Source: Roseithermus sacchariphilus (GTDB lineage Bacteria > Bacteroidota > Rhodothermia > Rhodothermales > MEBIC09517). From it: 64,000 bases of DNA. Under the pieces are notes generated by a model. It was not told the origin of the DNA. It was given only the letters and a program-made list of their open reading frames with translations, and made no database searches. This document shows positions 62,806 through 64,000 of this stretch, one piece after another. Every line of letters begins with the position of its first letter. Position 1 is the stretch's first letter. The DNA is taken from assembly GCA_003285105.1 (NCBI GenBank), contig CP030158.1, positions 2,270,501-2,334,500 on the forward strand. The letters are read 5' to 3'. Made by a program: the position numbers and the translations under genes.

Positions 62806-63918
62806 CTAACGCGCATACCCTGCAAAGGCCCGCTCCACCTGCTCCCTGACCGCCCCCGCGAACACATCGGCGTAGGTGCGCGCGGTGATGCGGATGTCGC
62901 TGTGGCCGAGGAGCTTCTGGATCGTGCGCAACGGCACACCGGCCGAGGCCAGCACGGTGCCGTACGTCTTACGCAGGCTGTGGAACGTCAGCGACTCCGG
63001 GAGTTGGGCCATCCGCCGGTATTTCCTGAAAAGACGGCTGGTGCGGGCGTAGCTGAGGCGTCCCTCGCCGCCCGGGCTCTGAAACACGTAGCCGCCCTGC
63101 CACCCCCGCTCCGCATAGAGGCGCCGCAGCACCTCGGCGGCATCAGGGCTGATGTGGACCGTACGCTCATCGCCCGTCTTGGTACGGTGCTCCCGGCGGT
63201 TGCTGCGCACGACGACCAGCGCCTCCTCCACGTTCACGTCCGCCCATTGGAGCGCGCAGAGCTCGCCCAGGCGCAGCCCGCTGCCGGCGGCAAAACGCAC
63301 CACGTCGGCAAACCAGAGGATCTCCCCCGCACGCGCACCCCGCATCCGGTGATGCGCCTCGATGGTAGTCAGCAGCCGGTCCAGCTGCTCCACCGTGAGG
63401 TAGTTGACCGCTTTCCGAGGCGCTTTCGGACGACGGATCTCGTCGCAGGGGTTCTGGGGCGCATACCCGGCCGTGACGCAGAACGTGAAGAAGGTATTCA
63501 GCCGGGCATAGTACGTGCACCGGGTGTAGTCGGCCAGGCCGGGCTGGTGAATGAAGCGCCGCACGTCCTGCACCGTGACCCGATCGACCGTGATCTCCGG
63601 TGCCAGGAACGAGGCAAAGCGCTCCAGCACACGCAAACGCTGCCGGGTGGAATGCCGTCCGTAGCCCTCGGCCTCACGATGCCGGGCATAGGCGGCGATG
63701 GCTTCGGACAGGAGGACGGTGCGGCGGAGGGCCTCCTGCCAGGGGTCGTAGTCGCCGCGCATGTAGGCGTCGCTCAGTTCGATGAACCGCCGCTGCGCGT
63801 CGCGCTGGTTCTTCGTGCCCAGGGCCACCCACTTGCGCCCGCGGTGCCGGTCGTAAAAGTCGGCGTAGTACGATCCTTTCTTCTTCCTCAGCCGGGGTGC
63901 TCTACGTGCGGGGATCAT
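62806..63918 (-). CDS. Tyrosine recombinase/integrase
   Basis: 370 aa. An N-terminal arm-type domain (KKGSYYADFYDRHRGRKWVALGT, in part), a SAM-like core-binding domain (about 65-165) and the catalytic domain follow. Active-site residues: Arg216 (GSGLRLGELCAL), His313 and Arg316 (FHSLRKTYG), His339 (LLGHSDIRIT) and nucleophile Tyr349 (ARTYADVF). It is of the phage/ICE type, not XerC/D. It converges on the defense island with a few bp of overlap with the GIY-YIG tail, so it probably mobilised the island or a neighbouring element. No attachment site could be located within the window. Confidence 0.94.
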   Translation of the reverse strand: MIPARRAPRLRKKKGSYYADFYDRHRGRKWVALGTKNQRDAQRRFIELSDAYMRGDYDPWQEALRRTVLLSEAIAAYARHREAEGYGRHSTRQRLRVLERFASFLAPEITVDRVTVQDVRRFIHQPGLADYTRCTYYARLNTFFTFCVTAGYAPQNPCDEIRRPKAPRKAVNYLTVEQLDRLLTTIEAHHRMRGARAGEILWFADVVRFAAGSGLRLGELCALQWADVNVEEALVVVRSNRREHRTKTGDERTVHISPDAAEVLRRLYAERGWQGGYVFQSPGGEGRLSYARTSRLFRKYRRMAQLPESLTFHSLRKTYGTVLASAGVPLRTIQKLLGHSDIRITARTYADVFAGAVREQVERAFAGYAR

Positions 63919-63961
63919 GGCAGGTCGGGTGCAAGGGTTTGACGTGAACGGGAAGGCCGGC

Positions 63962-64000
63962 TCAGGCGAGCGCGGCGAGCAACTCGGCCGGCGTGTAGAC
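63962..64000 (-). CDS. C-terminal end of an unidentified gene (partial)
   Basis: On the minus strand an open frame enters at 64000 and reads VYTPAELLAALA before a TGA at 63964-63962. The pattern TPAELLAAL would suit a helix-turn-helix or similar small protein, but twelve residues are too few for an assignment. It lies upstream of the integrase on the same strand, where excisionase or regulator genes are often found. Confidence 0.35.
   Translation of the reverse strand, partial: VYTPAELLAALA

Overview
The window looks like the chromosome of a high-GC member of the Rhodothermales (Rhodothermota/Bacteroidota). Several proteins end in type IX secretion (T9SS) sorting domains with the NYPNPFNP-type lead-in. 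There are two PorV/PorQ-type outer-membrane proteins, a TonB-dependent receptor with a carboxypeptidase-regulatory-like N-terminal domain, and secreted or lipoprotein FG-GAP proteins. The species call is inference; no rRNA is present.

Layout. (1) 1-9.7 kb: the end of a T9SS client, a PorV-like protein, then a tightly coupled + strand operon of five predicted lipoproteins in which FG-GAP/UnbV (CRTAC1-like) proteins alternate with TPR proteins. (2) 9.7-18.8 kb: a carboxylesterase, a TonB receptor and a SpoIID/LytB protein on the minus strand, a GHL10 (DigH/YngK-like) glycosidase on the plus strand, and a PGRP-type amidase on the minus strand. The SpoIID, GHL10 and amidase genes together suggest processing of peptide-stripped (denuded) peptidoglycan. 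(3) 18.9-32.2 kb: a PorV-like protein, a 1141-aa T9SS client, a large TonB receptor, a T9SS FG-GAP protein, and a LytTR regulator with its PDZ-containing histidine kinase. (4) 32.5-37.5 kb: tatD, a 14-bp minisatellite, heptamer and REP-like repeats, an IS256-family element broken by a 16-bp duplication, and dnaK. (5) 37.8-42.5 kb: housekeeping genes pgsA, pyrE, cinA, recA, a PAP2 phosphatase and initiator tRNA-fMet. (6) 42.6-45.3 kb: accessory genes, namely a UPF0175 antitoxin with a truncated DUF3368 toxin, a NucS/DUF5655-like putative nuclease, and an AbrB/Doc toxin-antitoxin pair. (7) 45.9-62.8 kb: a continuous co-directional defense island. It carries HerA-NurA, a type I restriction-modification system (HsdR, HsdM, HsdS), remnants of an MNT-HEPN pair, a DUF3696-type ATPase with a PLD/MIT_C-like partner, a CARF-AAA+ (RtcR-like) protein, a frameshifted ParB-like gene, a Dam-type methylase, a receiver-domain fragment and a GIY-YIG gene with a frameshifted tail. 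It ends at a convergent tyrosine recombinase.

The most interesting region is 55.1-60.7 kb. An ATPase, a candidate phospholipase-D-fold effector and a CARF-sensor sigma54-type AAA+ protein are spaced like one operon directly behind a restriction system and HerA-NurA. No rtcA or rtcB RNA-repair genes, the usual targets of RtcR, are visible nearby. This could be an undescribed ligand-controlled defense module.

Six candidate promoters (upstream of spoIID-like, the FG-GAP protein, the kinase, dnaK, tRNA-fMet and the large TonB receptor) share a -35 box related to TTGACA, a 17-18 bp spacer and a TAnnnT/TAnnTA -10 box. All gene calls come from reading the translations and recalling families. No database search was run.
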